NCBI GenBank assembly: GCA_016213825.1
Contig: JACQZP010000011.1
Location: 1 to 64,000, forward strand
DNA length: 64,000 bases
Direction: 5' to 3'
DNA from: Acetobacterium woodii
GTDB taxonomy: Bacteria > Bacillota > Clostridia > Eubacteriales > Eubacteriaceae
The notes below the pieces were generated by a model. That model was not told the DNA's origin and ran no database searches. It saw only the letters and a list, made by a program, of their open reading frames with translations. Shown here piece after piece: positions 17,559-25,820 of the stretch; the first letter of the stretch is position 1; each line of letters begins with the position of its first letter. The translations under genes and the position numbers were made by a program.

Positions 17559-18551
17559 ATGAACACTACGGAACGACTGGAAAAACAAGAATTACGCCAT
17601 GCGAAATCGGGTTTAGGCTTTGGGGTCGTATCGGGGATGACTTGGGGATTGAGTGGAGTAATCATGAGTATTGCTTTCGGAATGGCCCCATTTACCGAAG
17701 GGGCTAGTCTTCTAGTTGCACCGCTTGTCGGCGCGGCATTGCATGATGGCTTTGCAGGATTTTGGGTTTTCCTTTTTAATTTATTCAATGGTAAATGGCG
17801 GGAATATGGCCGTAGTCTCCGTACCAAACCGGGTATGATGGTGTGTTTAGCGGCAATGTTCGGTGGACCGATCGGAATGTCTGGTTATATGTTGGGAATC
17901 ACCCTGGCTGGGCCATCCTATGCACTCGCCATAACGGCAATATATCCAGCAATTGGGGCGATATTATCAGTTATTTTTCTAAAAGAAAAGATTGGTGTTA
18001 GAACCTGGATTGGTATTTTACTTTCAATTATGGGTGTTGCAATTGTCAGCTGGGTTCCACCTGCTGCTGAATCTTTCCCATATTTCTACGCTGGTATTGC
18101 GCTGGCTTTCTTAGCAGCGATTGGCTGGGGAACAGAAGGCGTTATCTCAGGATTTGGGATGGACATGGTTGATCCAGAAGTTGCGGTGGGAATTCGTGAA
18201 GCGACTTCATTCGTTGTTTATTTAGTGGCAGTTATTCCATTATTGCTTGGCGTAGTTGGATATCAAATGTTCTTTGGCGCCTTTACAACAGCAAGTATTG
18301 GGGTTATCGCCATGGCCGCACTTTTAGGCGGTGGGTCTTATATCTGTTGGTATACAGCGATCAATAAAACAGGTGCTTCCCGAGCGATGGCACTAAATAT
18401 TACCTATGCTTTATGGTCAGTATTCTTTAGCTGGTTATTACTTGGAACCCAAATCACTCCGACTCTTATCATTGGCGGTCTCACTATTGTTGCTGGAGCT
18501 GTTTTGGTTGGAGCGAATCCGAAAGAATTGATCAACTTAAGAAAAGTCTAA
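17559..18551 (+). CDS. DMT superfamily (EamA) transporter
   Basis: A 330-residue membrane protein with ten hydrophobic helices arranged as two EamA repeats; the first repeat is around 20-170 (LGFGVVSGMTWGLSGV at its start) and the second around 180-320 (LAFLAAIGWGTEGVISG). AAAGGTGG lies upstream of ATG 17559. Located between the kinase-like gene and the MttB module, it is a candidate importer of the methylated substrate. Direction and substrate cannot be read from the sequence. Confidence 0.85.
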   Translation: MNTTERLEKQELRHAKSGLGFGVVSGMTWGLSGVIMSIAFGMAPFTEGASLLVAPLVGAALHDGFAGFWVFLFNLFNGKWREYGRSLRTKPGMMVCLAAMFGGPIGMSGYMLGITLAGPSYALAITAIYPAIGAILSVIFLKEKIGVRTWIGILLSIMGVAIVSWVPPAAESFPYFYAGIALAFLAAIGWGTEGVISGFGMDMVDPEVAVGIREATSFVVYLVAVIPLLLGVVGYQMFFGAFTTASIGVIAMAALLGGGSYICWYTAINKTGASRAMALNITYALWSVFFSWLLLGTQITPTLIIGGLTIVAGAVLVGANPKELINLRKV

Positions 18552-18593
18552 TAAAAAATACGATATAACAATATAACTATGGAGGTATAAAAG

Positions 18594-18878
18594 ATGGCAG
18601 TTTTGCTACCCCTACGCTTTAGAATTTTACATCTGATGTCGACAAAAGAAACAGGCGTAACATCGGCAGAGATCATGCAGGAACTTGGCAGTGATTACGG
18701 AAAAGAGAAGCAATTTAAGAAAAAAGCGATGGAAGGTCATTTGATTTCTATGCGAGCTTTAGGACTAATTGAAGTTGAAACAGTAAATATCGATGAGAAA
18801 GACGAACTCATTACCAGTTATAAGATTTCTGAGTTTGGAACCGGCCGATTAAAATACTTACCGCAGGCATATAAATAA
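18594..18878 (+). CDS. Small winged-helix-like protein of unknown function
   Basis: A 94-residue cytosolic protein. Residues 5-60 look like a winged helix (LRFRILHLMSTKETGVTSAEIMQEL then a basic segment and LISMRALGLIEVE wing), resembling small MarR/ArsR-like or plasmid replication-type HTH proteins. TGGAGG precedes ATG 18594. It lies between transporter and mttB-like genes, immediately before a palindromic intergenic element, so a local regulatory role is possible. I do not recognise a named family. Confidence 0.65.
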   Translation: MAVLLPLRFRILHLMSTKETGVTSAEIMQELGSDYGKEKQFKKKAMEGHLISMRALGLIEVETVNIDEKDELITSYKISEFGTGRLKYLPQAYK

Positions 18879-18889
18879 ATAATTAATAG

Positions 18890-18955
18890 AGGTATTGCGA
18901 AATGCCAAAATAGTATGGCCTGAGAGCCAAGATAATGGCACTTTCGCAATTACCT
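18890..18955. repeat. Imperfect palindrome between the small HTH gene and the mttB-like gene
   Basis: AGGTATTGCGAAATGCCA (18890-18907) pairs with TGGCACTTTCGCAATTACCT (18936-18955) with small bulges; inside, TGGC-CTGAGA-GCCA (18915-18928) makes a second hairpin. There is no T-run, so it is not a standard terminator. It could be an RNA stability or operator element for the methyltransferase genes. Confidence 0.65.
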
Positions 18956-18986
18956 AAATAATAAAACCACATTGGAGGAATTATCA

Positions 18987-20420
18987 ATGAAATTTATGGA
19001 CTATTTTACAGAAGCAGAAGTGACACGGATTCACGAAGCATCATTGGACATTTTACAAAACACTGGCTTAAGTGTTAGAAATGAAAAAGCCCGAGAAATT
19101 TTTAAAAAAGCTGGTTGTTCGGTTGATGAGACAACCCATCTTGTCAAAATTCCCGGGAAACTGGTCGAAGAATGTCGGAAATCCTATGTACCTGAATACA
19201 CATTCACAGCTCAGGATCCCAAGTTTGATATCGTCTTACCAGATAACCGACCGGTTGTGATTACGGGAAGCTCAGCTCCCAATATCATTGACCCCAAAAC
19301 CGGCGAAGATCGCCGGGCAACCTCATCAGACATCGCCAATATTGCTAATCTCATCAACGAGTTGGATGGCTTTGATGTGTTCTCCATTTCTACCCTGGCG
19401 CAAGATGCGCCAAAAGGTCAAATCAGTGTTTCACGCTTCTATCCAGCGCTTAAAAATTGCAAAAAACCGGTTCGTAGCAATACGCCAACCATTAAAGATC
19501 TTGAAGATGTTCTGGAACTGGGAGCGTTGATTGCTGGCGGTAAAGAAGCATATAAAGAAAGACCATTTATTAACCACCACTATTGTCCCGTCGTTTCACC
19601 GTTGACAATGGACGTGGATTCGACTGATGCTGTCATTTATCTGACCGAAAAAGGATTGCCAGTTTATGGCACCATCGTTCCCAATGCCGGCATGACATCA
19701 CCAATGACCATGACCGGTACCCTTGTTCTAGGCAATGCTGAATTTTTAGCACTGTCAACATTAATTCAGTTGATCCGACCAGGCGCACCGATGATCTATG
19801 CAGTGCTGTCAACCGTAGCAGATTTACGAACTGGAAACTACGCTCCCGGTGCCGTTGAAACCGGAATGCTGCAAATGGCTCATTCGCAAATGGCCAGATT
19901 CTATGGTGTGCCTTCAGGTGGATATATTGGCTTAACTAATTCACAGATCAATGATGCCCAATGCGGATATGAAACAGGTATTAATACTACCGGTGCACTT
20001 TTAGCCGGATCTGATATGTTTAATATGGGTGGCTTATTAGGAAGCCTGATGGCCTTTGACTATTCCAAAGCGGTTATTGACAATGAAATCGCCTTAATGC
20101 TCAAACGGATGAAACGGGGGATGGAATTCAGCGAAGAAAACCTCTGTCTGGATCTTATCCATGAAGTTGGACCGGGGGGAACCTATCTGGATCTCAAACA
20201 TACCCAGAAAAACATGCGCAAAATGGCCTTCTATCCGAAAGTCGCCACCCGAGATATGCGTAAAAAATGGGAAGCAACCCGATCTACAGCAGAAGAACGA
20301 GCATTCGAACAAGTTAATAAAATCTTTGAAAACTCCGTTCAAAAAACATTCCCAGCAGAAATTGATGAAAAAATTAGAAGTAACTTCCCTGGCCTGGTAA
20401 AGGGCGACATGGTTTGGTAG
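18987..20420 (+). CDS. MttB-family (non-pyrrolysine) methylamine:corrinoid methyltransferase
   Basis: A 477-residue protein matching trimethylamine methyltransferase MttB-like enzymes along its whole length: SLDILQNTGLSVRNEKAREIFKKAG at the start, VITGSSAPNIID near 90, and the barrel segments VVSPLTMDVDSTD and PGAPMIYAVLSTV. No in-frame TAG interrupts it, so it belongs to the group that includes MtgB (glycine betaine), MtpB and MtcB rather than Pyl-dependent MttB. It would demethylate a quaternary or tertiary amine onto the corrinoid protein encoded next. ATG 18987 follows TTGGAGGA. Substrate unknown. Confidence 0.92.
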   Translation: MKFMDYFTEAEVTRIHEASLDILQNTGLSVRNEKAREIFKKAGCSVDETTHLVKIPGKLVEECRKSYVPEYTFTAQDPKFDIVLPDNRPVVITGSSAPNIIDPKTGEDRRATSSDIANIANLINELDGFDVFSISTLAQDAPKGQISVSRFYPALKNCKKPVRSNTPTIKDLEDVLELGALIAGGKEAYKERPFINHHYCPVVSPLTMDVDSTDAVIYLTEKGLPVYGTIVPNAGMTSPMTMTGTLVLGNAEFLALSTLIQLIRPGAPMIYAVLSTVADLRTGNYAPGAVETGMLQMAHSQMARFYGVPSGGYIGLTNSQINDAQCGYETGINTTGALLAGSDMFNMGGLLGSLMAFDYSKAVIDNEIALMLKRMKRGMEFSEENLCLDLIHEVGPGGTYLDLKHTQKNMRKMAFYPKVATRDMRKKWEATRSTAEERAFEQVNKIFENSVQKTFPAEIDEKIRSNFPGLVKGDMVW

Positions 20421-20497
20421 AACAAATAAATTTTATGATTAAAAGATAAAAGATTACAAGATAACTGATTATAAGATAAATTAAGGAGAATTAAAAA

Positions 20498-21121
20498 ATG
20501 AGTACACAAGCAATTTATGATGCAATTATGGAATTTGAAGATGATGATGTTGTTGAAGCGGTAAAAGAAGCCATCGAAGCTGGTGTGGATCCGCAGGTCA
20601 TTCTGAATGAAGGACTTATCGGCGCCATGGATGAAGTCGGCCGACTTTTTTCCATCGGTGATTTATATGTACCGGAAATGCTGATGGCAGCCAACGCTAT
20701 GAAAGCCGGAATGAAAGTTATTAAACCCTATCTTAAAGGTGATGATGGCGGAAAAGGACTGGTAGTTATCGGCACTGTCGAAGGCGATCTTCACGATATT
20801 GGCAAAAATCTCGTTTCGATGATGATGGAAAGTGCTGGCTTTGAGGTTATTGACCTTGGCATCGACGTGCCGGCAAATAAATTTATTGAAACTGCCAAAG
20901 CCAACAATGCCGGAATTATTTGTTTATCAGCTTTGTTAACAACCACGATGACAACCATGGCAGAAACCGTTGATGCCATCAAAAAGTCCGGTTTAAACGT
21001 AAAAACCATGGTCGGCGGCGCACCAGTAACAGAAGAATTTGCTAAAGAAATTGGAGCCGATGGTTTTGCAGAAGACGCAGGTGAAGCTGTTGTATTTGCA
21101 AGAAATCTGATGGCTTCATAA
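20498..21121 (+). CDS. Corrinoid (methyltransferase) protein, MtbC/MtqC-like
   Basis: A 207-residue B12 carrier. The N-terminal four-helix cap (residues 1-85) is followed by the Rossmann B12 domain with the base-off signature GDLHDIGKNLV near residue 94-104, where His binds cobalt, then SALLTTTM and VGGAPV near 150-175. It shuttles the methyl group from the upstream MttB-like enzyme to the downstream tetrahydrofolate methyltransferase. AAGGAG precedes ATG 20498. Confidence 0.95.
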   Translation: MSTQAIYDAIMEFEDDDVVEAVKEAIEAGVDPQVILNEGLIGAMDEVGRLFSIGDLYVPEMLMAANAMKAGMKVIKPYLKGDDGGKGLVVIGTVEGDLHDIGKNLVSMMMESAGFEVIDLGIDVPANKFIETAKANNAGIICLSALLTTTMTTMAETVDAIKKSGLNVKTMVGGAPVTEEFAKEIGADGFAEDAGEAVVFARNLMAS

Positions 21122-21133
21122 TAGGGGAACAAT

Positions 21134-21931
21134 ATGATCATTGTAGGAGAATTAATTAACGCCAGCCGAAAATCGGTTGGCGAGGCCATTAAGCAAGGTG
21201 ATAGTGATTTTATTAAAAAGCTGGCCATCGACCAAACCGAAGCCGGAGCTACCTATATTGATGTAAATGCAGGTATTTTTGTGGGCAAAGAAGGGGAATA
21301 CATGGAGTGGCTGATCAAAAACATCAAAGAAGTCACAAAGCTTCCCATTTCCATTGACAGTCCCGATCCCACCGTGATTGAACGGGGAATTGCACTCAAT
21401 GGGGATGATGCCATGATTAATTCCATTTCGCTGGAGCAGAAACGATTGGACACCATCTTGCCACTGATTGCCGGCACTGATCTAAAAATTGTCGCATTGT
21501 GCATGGATGATGAAAAAATGCCTGAAACTAAAGAAGATCGCTTAAAAATAGCCGATATTCTTATCAATAAGCTGGTTCAAAAAGGTGTTAAAATCGAAAA
21601 TATTTATGTCGATCCATTAGTTCAGCCCATCTCAACCGATATCACCTATGGAAAAGGTTTCATTGATACGGTGGAAGCCATTATGGAAAACTATCAAGGC
21701 ATTCATACGATTTGCGGTTTGTCTAATATTTCCTTTGGATTACCAGAACGAAAATTTTTAAATCGAAATTTTGCCGTAATGGCCATTTCAAAAGGTCTGG
21801 ATTCACTTTTAATTGATCCATTAGATAAAAAAATGATGTCTAATATTTGTGCTGCAGAGACCTTAATTGGCCGGGATAATTTTAATGTTCAATATTTAAA
21901 AGCGTTCCGAAAGAAAAAACTGGAAGTTTAA
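21134..21931 (+). CDS. Methyltetrahydrofolate:corrinoid methyltransferase (MtrH/MtqA-like)
   Basis: A 265-residue pterin-binding TIM barrel. Motifs: GELINASRKSV at the start, YIDVNAG near 38-44, ISIDSPDP near 73-80, and IHTICGLSNISFGLPER near 193. It would pass the methyl group to tetrahydrofolate and so into the Wood-Ljungdahl pathway. It lies 12 bases after the corrinoid-protein gene and ends the module before a strong terminator. Corresponds in role to MtqA/MtvA-like partners known in acetogens. Confidence 0.93.
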   Translation: MIIVGELINASRKSVGEAIKQGDSDFIKKLAIDQTEAGATYIDVNAGIFVGKEGEYMEWLIKNIKEVTKLPISIDSPDPTVIERGIALNGDDAMINSISLEQKRLDTILPLIAGTDLKIVALCMDDEKMPETKEDRLKIADILINKLVQKGVKIENIYVDPLVQPISTDITYGKGFIDTVEAIMENYQGIHTICGLSNISFGLPERKFLNRNFAVMAISKGLDSLLIDPLDKKMMSNICAAETLIGRDNFNVQYLKAFRKKKLEV

Positions 21932-21947
21932 AACCCAAATAAAACAG

Positions 21948-21990
21948 GCCTCTTTGTTTACTTAATACGATTAAACAAAGAGGCTTTTTA
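21948..21990 (+). terminator. Terminator of the methyltransferase module
   Basis: GCCTCTTTGTTTA (21948-21960) pairs perfectly with TAAACAAAGAGGC (21972-21984), followed by five T. This separates the methyltransferase operon from the eut locus. Confidence 0.93.
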
Positions 21991-22028
21991 TTAAAAAGTA
22001 AAGTGACTGTTTTTTTAAATAAAGGTGG

Positions 22029-22057
22029 TTGACAGAAACTGATAAATCTGCGATAAT
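22029..22057 (+). promoter_or_regulatory. Sigma-A promoter of the first eut block
   Basis: TTGACA (22029-22034), 17-base spacer, GATAAT (22052-22057). Transcription would start near 22064, just ahead of the EutV-type antiterminator at 22078. The promoter looks strong and unregulated, consistent with control by antitermination. Confidence 0.8.
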
Positions 22058-22077
22058 GAATCCATAATTTAATATGA

Positions 22078-22162
22078 CAAATGCAACGGAGTATTTGTGT
22101 AAAAGCGACGAAGCTTCCATGTGATTATCCTTTAATGAGGGTAATGACATGGAAGTTTTTTG
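22078..22162 (+). promoter_or_regulatory. ANTAR (EutV) dual-hairpin antiterminator overlapping a terminator
   Basis: Hairpin 1 is CAAATGC with loop AACGGA and GTATTTG (22078-22097). Hairpin 2 is AAGC, loop GACGAA, GCTT (22103-22116). Both six-base loops have G at position 4, as in known EutV sites. The 3' strand of hairpin 2 overlaps the terminator stem CTTCCATGT (22114-22122) / ACATGGAAG (22147-22155) with T-run, so binding of phosphorylated EutV to the hairpins would block termination and switch on the downstream shell genes. Confidence 0.85.
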
Positions 22163-22197
22163 TTTTTTTAAATGTAAAGGATTGCAAAAGGTGAAGT

Positions 22198-22500
22198 ATG
22201 GACATTGAAATCATTAAATCTCCTTCTGAAGGTGTTGTGAAAATGCTGAAGAGCCGGACGGTCGCAAAAGATTTTCTGGGGAACGAGGCATTTGATACAG
22301 TCGGCCTGGTCCAGGGAAAATTGATTGAAATGATTGTGGCGACTGATCTTGCTGAAAAATCAGCTGATGTGGAGGTTGTTGAGATTAAAGGGGTATGTCC
22401 GCAGCATTTCACTATGATCGCTGTGCTGGGTGATGTTGCCTCAGTCGGTGAAGCTTTGAAAATCATATCAAATCAGTTCAACGAAAGAGGTGAGCATTAA
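22198..22500 (+). CDS. GrpU-like BMC shell protein with a possible pore Fe-S site
   Basis: A 100-residue single BMC-domain protein, divergent from EutM/PduA. The segment EIKGVCPQHFTMIAV near residues 62-76 contains GVCPQ, matching the G-x-C-P-Q motif of GrpU-type hexamers, in which a cysteine at the pore binds an iron-sulfur cluster. The helix GDVASVGEALKII near 79-91 is the usual BMC 'GDVxAV' element. First gene after the antiterminator and immediately before eutN and the PduS-like gene. Electron transfer across the shell is a plausible role; the GrpU assignment is by motif. Confidence 0.8.
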   Translation: MDIEIIKSPSEGVVKMLKSRTVAKDFLGNEAFDTVGLVQGKLIEMIVATDLAEKSADVEVVEIKGVCPQHFTMIAVLGDVASVGEALKIISNQFNERGEH

Positions 22501-22791
22501 ATGCAGATAGGACGCGTTGTCGACAGCATCTGGTGTACCAGAAAAGAAGATGAGTTAAGAGGCTTGAAATTCCTGAAGGTGAAAATTTTAAATCGTGAAA
22601 GAGAAACAGATAATTCCGAAATAGTTGTTGCTACCGATTTAATCGGAGCCGGAATTGGTGAATTGGTCTTGATCACTAATGGCAGCTCGGCCAGGAGAAC
22701 CGAAGGTTTAGAAAATGCACCGGTGGATTGCATTATTATCGGTATTATCGATGCCAAAAATGAAGCTGAGGAGGGTCTGAATGAATTCTGA
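22501..22791 (+). CDS. eutN: EutN/CcmL/PduN-type microcompartment vertex protein
   Basis: A 96-residue BMV protein forming pentamers that cap shell vertices. It opens with MQIGRVVDSIWCTRK, has LKFLKVKIL at residues 22-30, VVATDLIGAGIGELVLITNGSSAR at 42-65 and the terminal VDCIIIGIID strand. It directly abuts the stop of the preceding BMC gene and overlaps the next start, showing tight coupling. Confidence 0.92.
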   Translation: MQIGRVVDSIWCTRKEDELRGLKFLKVKILNRERETDNSEIVVATDLIGAGIGELVLITNGSSARRTEGLENAPVDCIIIGIIDAKNEAEEGLNEF

Positions 22792-24106
22792 ATTTATCAA
22801 TCGTATCATCGAAGCCGGTGTCGTCGGAGCCGGCGGAGCCGGTTTTCCGACCCATGTAAAATTAGGCGCCCAGGCTGAATATGTTATCGTCAATGCAGCT
22901 GAGTGCGAACCTTTAATCCGGGTGGACCAAGAATTATTAGTGCACTTCACAAACGATTTTCTGGAAGGGTTAACCAGGATAATACAGGAAACAGGCGCAG
23001 TCAAAGGGTTTATAGCCATTAAGGAAAAACATCAGGATGTCATTAAGCGATTAAATGAAGTGATTGGGAACGATCAAAGTATCGAAGTTTTCCCACTTAA
23101 GGATTTTTACCCAGCGGGAGATGAACAGATAACCGTCTATGAGGTCTTAAAGAGAGCCGTTCCCAGAGGTGGGATCCCGTTAAATGTCGGGTGTATCGTC
23201 TGTAATGTGGAAACTGTCTTAAATGTAAATCGTGCCAGTCAAGGGAAACCGGTAACCACTACCTTTGTAACAATTACCGGGGAAGTCAATGCGCCGGCGA
23301 CATATTGCTTGCCGATTGGGATGAGTTACCGAAAAGCGCTGGAACTATGCGGCGTGGATACTTTGGATGGGAAAGTTGGCATTGATGGCGGACCGATGAT
23401 GGGGAAGCTGATAATCGATTTTGATGCACCCATTACTAAAACAACGAAGGCGATTATTTTATTAGATATCGATTCTTTGCTGATCCGAGAAAAAACAAAA
23501 ACGATGGAACAGGTTTTAAAACAGTCACGGATCGCCTGCATCCAATGTCAGAAATGCACGGATTTATGTCCCCGCGATTTACTTGGTCACCATGTCAAAC
23601 CTCATATCGTGATGCGGATTGCCAACTATGGATTGTCAGATTTTTCCGGAATGAAAACAGCCCTTGGCTGTTCGGAATGTGGAGCCTGCGAATTATACGC
23701 CTGTCCCAATGGTTTATCGCCACGAAGAGTCAATATCATGATCAAACAGGAAATGGCAAAAGCAGGTGTCAAGATTGACAAAAATGCTGAAATTAGACCG
23801 CCATCTGAGATGATCGATTATCGTAAGATTCCGGTAAAACGACTGATTGAACGAATTGGATTAAAAAAATATGATGTCAAAGCACCGCTCGAGAAATTTG
23901 AGCAGCATTTAGAGAAAGTTGTGATTCCGCTTAAACAACATCTTGGTGCACCGGCAATAGCTATTGTCGAAAACGGAATGACGGTCAGTGCCGGGACACT
24001 GATTGGAAAAATAGAGAATGGAAGTTTGGGAGCAAATGTTCATGCCAGTATTACTGGCGTAATTAAAGCGGTCACCAAAGAATCCATCACAATTGAAGCT
24101 CAGTAA
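22781..24106 (+). CDS. pduS: PduS-like corrinoid reductase / RnfC-type flavo-iron-sulfur protein
   Basis: A 441-residue RnfC-family protein. The N-terminal glycine-rich flavin site GVVGAGGAGFPTHVK is near residues 13-27, an SLBB-type segment near 160-240, two 4Fe-4S motifs (CIQCQKCTDLCP near 250 and CSECGACELYACP near 296) and a C-terminal barrel-sandwich hybrid domain. PduS reduces cobalamin inside propanediol compartments. Its place beside PduT-like and GrpU-like shell genes suggests electrons pass through the shell to reactivate B12 for EutBC. The start overlaps eutN by 11 bases. Confidence 0.9.
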   Translation: MNSEFINRIIEAGVVGAGGAGFPTHVKLGAQAEYVIVNAAECEPLIRVDQELLVHFTNDFLEGLTRIIQETGAVKGFIAIKEKHQDVIKRLNEVIGNDQSIEVFPLKDFYPAGDEQITVYEVLKRAVPRGGIPLNVGCIVCNVETVLNVNRASQGKPVTTTFVTITGEVNAPATYCLPIGMSYRKALELCGVDTLDGKVGIDGGPMMGKLIIDFDAPITKTTKAIILLDIDSLLIREKTKTMEQVLKQSRIACIQCQKCTDLCPRDLLGHHVKPHIVMRIANYGLSDFSGMKTALGCSECGACELYACPNGLSPRRVNIMIKQEMAKAGVKIDKNAEIRPPSEMIDYRKIPVKRLIERIGLKKYDVKAPLEKFEQHLEKVVIPLKQHLGAPAIAIVENGMTVSAGTLIGKIENGSLGANVHASITGVIKAVTKESITIEAQ

Positions 24107-24117
24107 AGGAGGGAAAC

Positions 24118-24666
24118 ATGATAAATGCAATTGGTTTTGTAGAACTGAATAGCATCGCAAAAGGTATGGAGGTTGCCGATCAAATGTTAAAAACGGCCAA
24201 TGTTCAATTAATGTTATCAACCGCAACGTGTCCGGGAAAATATATTACTCTGATTTATGGCGATGTGGGGTCGGTGGAAAATTCAATCAAAGCAGGAAAA
24301 GCGATGGGTAAGGAGTTTGTTATTGATGATTTAATGATCGCCAATGTTGATGAACAGATTTTTTTAGCCATGACCGGTTCAACATCGATTGAGAAGATTG
24401 GGGCAATCGGTGTGATTGAAAGCCTGGCAATGGCTTCATTGATTGTCGCAGCCGATAATTGTACAAAAGCATCAGGCGTTCAGCTGATCGAATTGAGATT
24501 GGGTTCTGGAATCGGCGGCAAATCCTATGTCGTCATGACCGGCGATGTTTCAGAAGTCAACGCATCAATGGAAGCCGGGATCGAAAGCATCAAAGAAAGT
24601 GGCAATCTGGTGTATTACGCCGTTATTCCGGCGCCGCACAAGAACTTTAAAAGCATTTTATTGTAA
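24118..24666 (+). CDS. pduT: PduT-like tandem BMC (trimeric) shell protein
   Basis: A 182-residue protein with two BMC domains (about 1-90 and 95-182). IGFVELNSIAKGMEVAD at the start and the STATCPGKY cysteine near residue 38 match PduT, whose equivalent Cys helps bind a 4Fe-4S cluster at the trimer axis. The second domain shows GAIGVIESLAMAS and GSGIGGKSYVVMTGDVSEV. Encoded right after the PduS-like gene with AAGGAGGG upstream. PduS and PduT bind each other in the Pdu system, so an electron conduit is likely. Confidence 0.92.
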   Translation: MINAIGFVELNSIAKGMEVADQMLKTANVQLMLSTATCPGKYITLIYGDVGSVENSIKAGKAMGKEFVIDDLMIANVDEQIFLAMTGSTSIEKIGAIGVIESLAMASLIVAADNCTKASGVQLIELRLGSGIGGKSYVVMTGDVSEVNASMEAGIESIKESGNLVYYAVIPAPHKNFKSILL

Positions 24667-24714
24667 GACGTTATTATAAAATCGTAAAAACTAAAATAAT
24701 AAGGGGGAATATCA

Positions 24715-25209
24715 ATGGATAAAGCGAATGAAGAGAAGACTGGAGTCATGGATATGGATATTTCGGAAGAATTAATCACCCGGATTGTGAACGAAGTGTT
24801 GGGATCGCTGACAACTGATAAAAAAATTCAAAAGGCTGCTGAGCCTGATCGAGTCAGACTGATCAGGGGCAACAGTGTTGTTTATGAAACCTTTGATACG
24901 GGCAATCCTAATGATAAGGTCACCTTTAAAGAAATATTGACAATTGAAGAAAGTCCCAATATGGCAACTGGTTTTTTGAAAATCGAAAAGTCATCTTTTG
25001 ATTGGTATCTGGGTTATGATGAATTGGACTATATAATAGAAGGAACTTTAGAGGTGACATACAACGGAAAAAAATACAGTGGTCATGCTGGCGATGTGAT
25101 GTTTATCCCAAAAGAAACACCGGTTACATTTAGTTCGCCAGATCATTGTACATTTTTCTTTGCGGCTTACCCTGCCAATTGGCAGGATTTATGTGAAGAA
25201 AAGAAATAA
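24715..25209 (+). CDS. eutQ: EutQ-like cupin protein
   Basis: A 164-residue protein. Residues 14-35 form an amphipathic helix (DISEELITRIVNEVLGSL) resembling cargo-encapsulation peptides. The cupin core is at about 85-155 (FDWYLGYDELDYIIEGTLEVTYNGK, then HAGDVMFIPKETPVTF). E. coli EutQ is larger with a similar C-terminal cupin, and acetate-kinase activity has been reported for that family; this is not established here. Start ATG 24715 follows AAGGGGGAA. An alternative internal start (ATG 24748 or later) is possible but would remove part of the leader. Confidence 0.85.
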   Translation: MDKANEEKTGVMDMDISEELITRIVNEVLGSLTTDKKIQKAAEPDRVRLIRGNSVVYETFDTGNPNDKVTFKEILTIEESPNMATGFLKIEKSSFDWYLGYDELDYIIEGTLEVTYNGKKYSGHAGDVMFIPKETPVTFSSPDHCTFFFAAYPANWQDLCEEKK

Positions 25210-25272
25210 AACGACAGCAAGTAAACATTCACAGAAGAAAATTGGCAAGAAAAAAATTTTAGGAGGAAAAAA

Positions 25273-25557
25273 ATGAGCGCTACAGAAGCATTGGGAATGA
25301 TTGAGACTAAAGGGTTGGTCGGTGCCATTGAAGCAGCGGATGCGATGGTTAAAGCAGCAAATGTAAAGCTAGTTGGAAAAGAGCAAATTGGCAGTGGTTT
25401 AGTAACTGTCATGGTTAGAGGTGATGTGGGCGCAGTAAAAGCAGCAACCGATGCCGGCGCAGCGGCAGCCTCACGCGTTGGCATGCTGATATCGGTGCAC
25501 GTTATTGCCCGACCACATGAAGATGTCAACATGATTTTACCGGCAGAAATGGATTAA
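25273..25557 (+). CDS. eutM: EutM/PduA-type hexameric shell protein (copy 1)
   Basis: A 94-residue canonical BMC-H protein: [20 protein letters not shown] at the start, [27 protein letters not shown] in the middle, [10 protein letters not shown] at the end. Pore loop IGSG. About 80 percent identical by eye to the second copy at 35998. TAGGAGGA precedes ATG. Last gene of the first shell block; a separate promoter starts the next block at 25749. Confidence 0.96.
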   Translation: MSATEALGMIETKGLVGAIEAADAMVKAANVKLVGKEQIGSGLVTVMVRGDVGAVKAATDAGAAAASRVGMLISVHVIARPHEDVNMILPAEMD

Positions 25558-25748
25558 TTCAAAACACTAATTCACAACATCGCGTAAGGATTAATTATTT
25601 TTCTGATTTTGTTAGCTGTTTTGCACAAATGCATGTTAAAAAGTGTACAAGCATAACCGGAATAATAATTAACCTTGATGCTGATGTTAAGCTTATTTAA
25701 TACCAAAGCCGATAACTTCGTAAAAAGAAAGAATTAAAGGTTAAAGTG

Positions 25749-25777
25749 TTGACAAACAAATGATTATTTAATATGAT
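25749..25777 (+). promoter_or_regulatory. Sigma-A promoter for eutS-eutP-eutV-eutW
   Basis: TTGACA (25749-25754), 17-base spacer, TATGAT (25772-25777). No antiterminator hairpins follow, so the sensor-regulator genes appear to be expressed constitutively, ahead of induction. It lies in the 263-base gap after eutM. Confidence 0.8.
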
Positions 25778-25820
25778 TGTTTCGTAAGTTGACGCTCTAA
25801 CTGACAAGGAGAATTCAACA

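Noticed and set aside
18915-18928. TPP riboswitch-like CTGAGA loop
   Set aside because: CTGAGA alone is far too short; the second TPP signature and the required three-way junction are missing and no thiamine gene is near.
18987-20420. Pyrrolysine-containing MttB
   Set aside because: The gene is continuous with no in-frame amber codon, so it is a member of the non-pyrrolysine branch.
25558-25748. EutV-type hairpins before eutS
   Set aside because: No GCAACGRR or GCGACGNAGC motifs are present in this gap; only a plain promoter was found.
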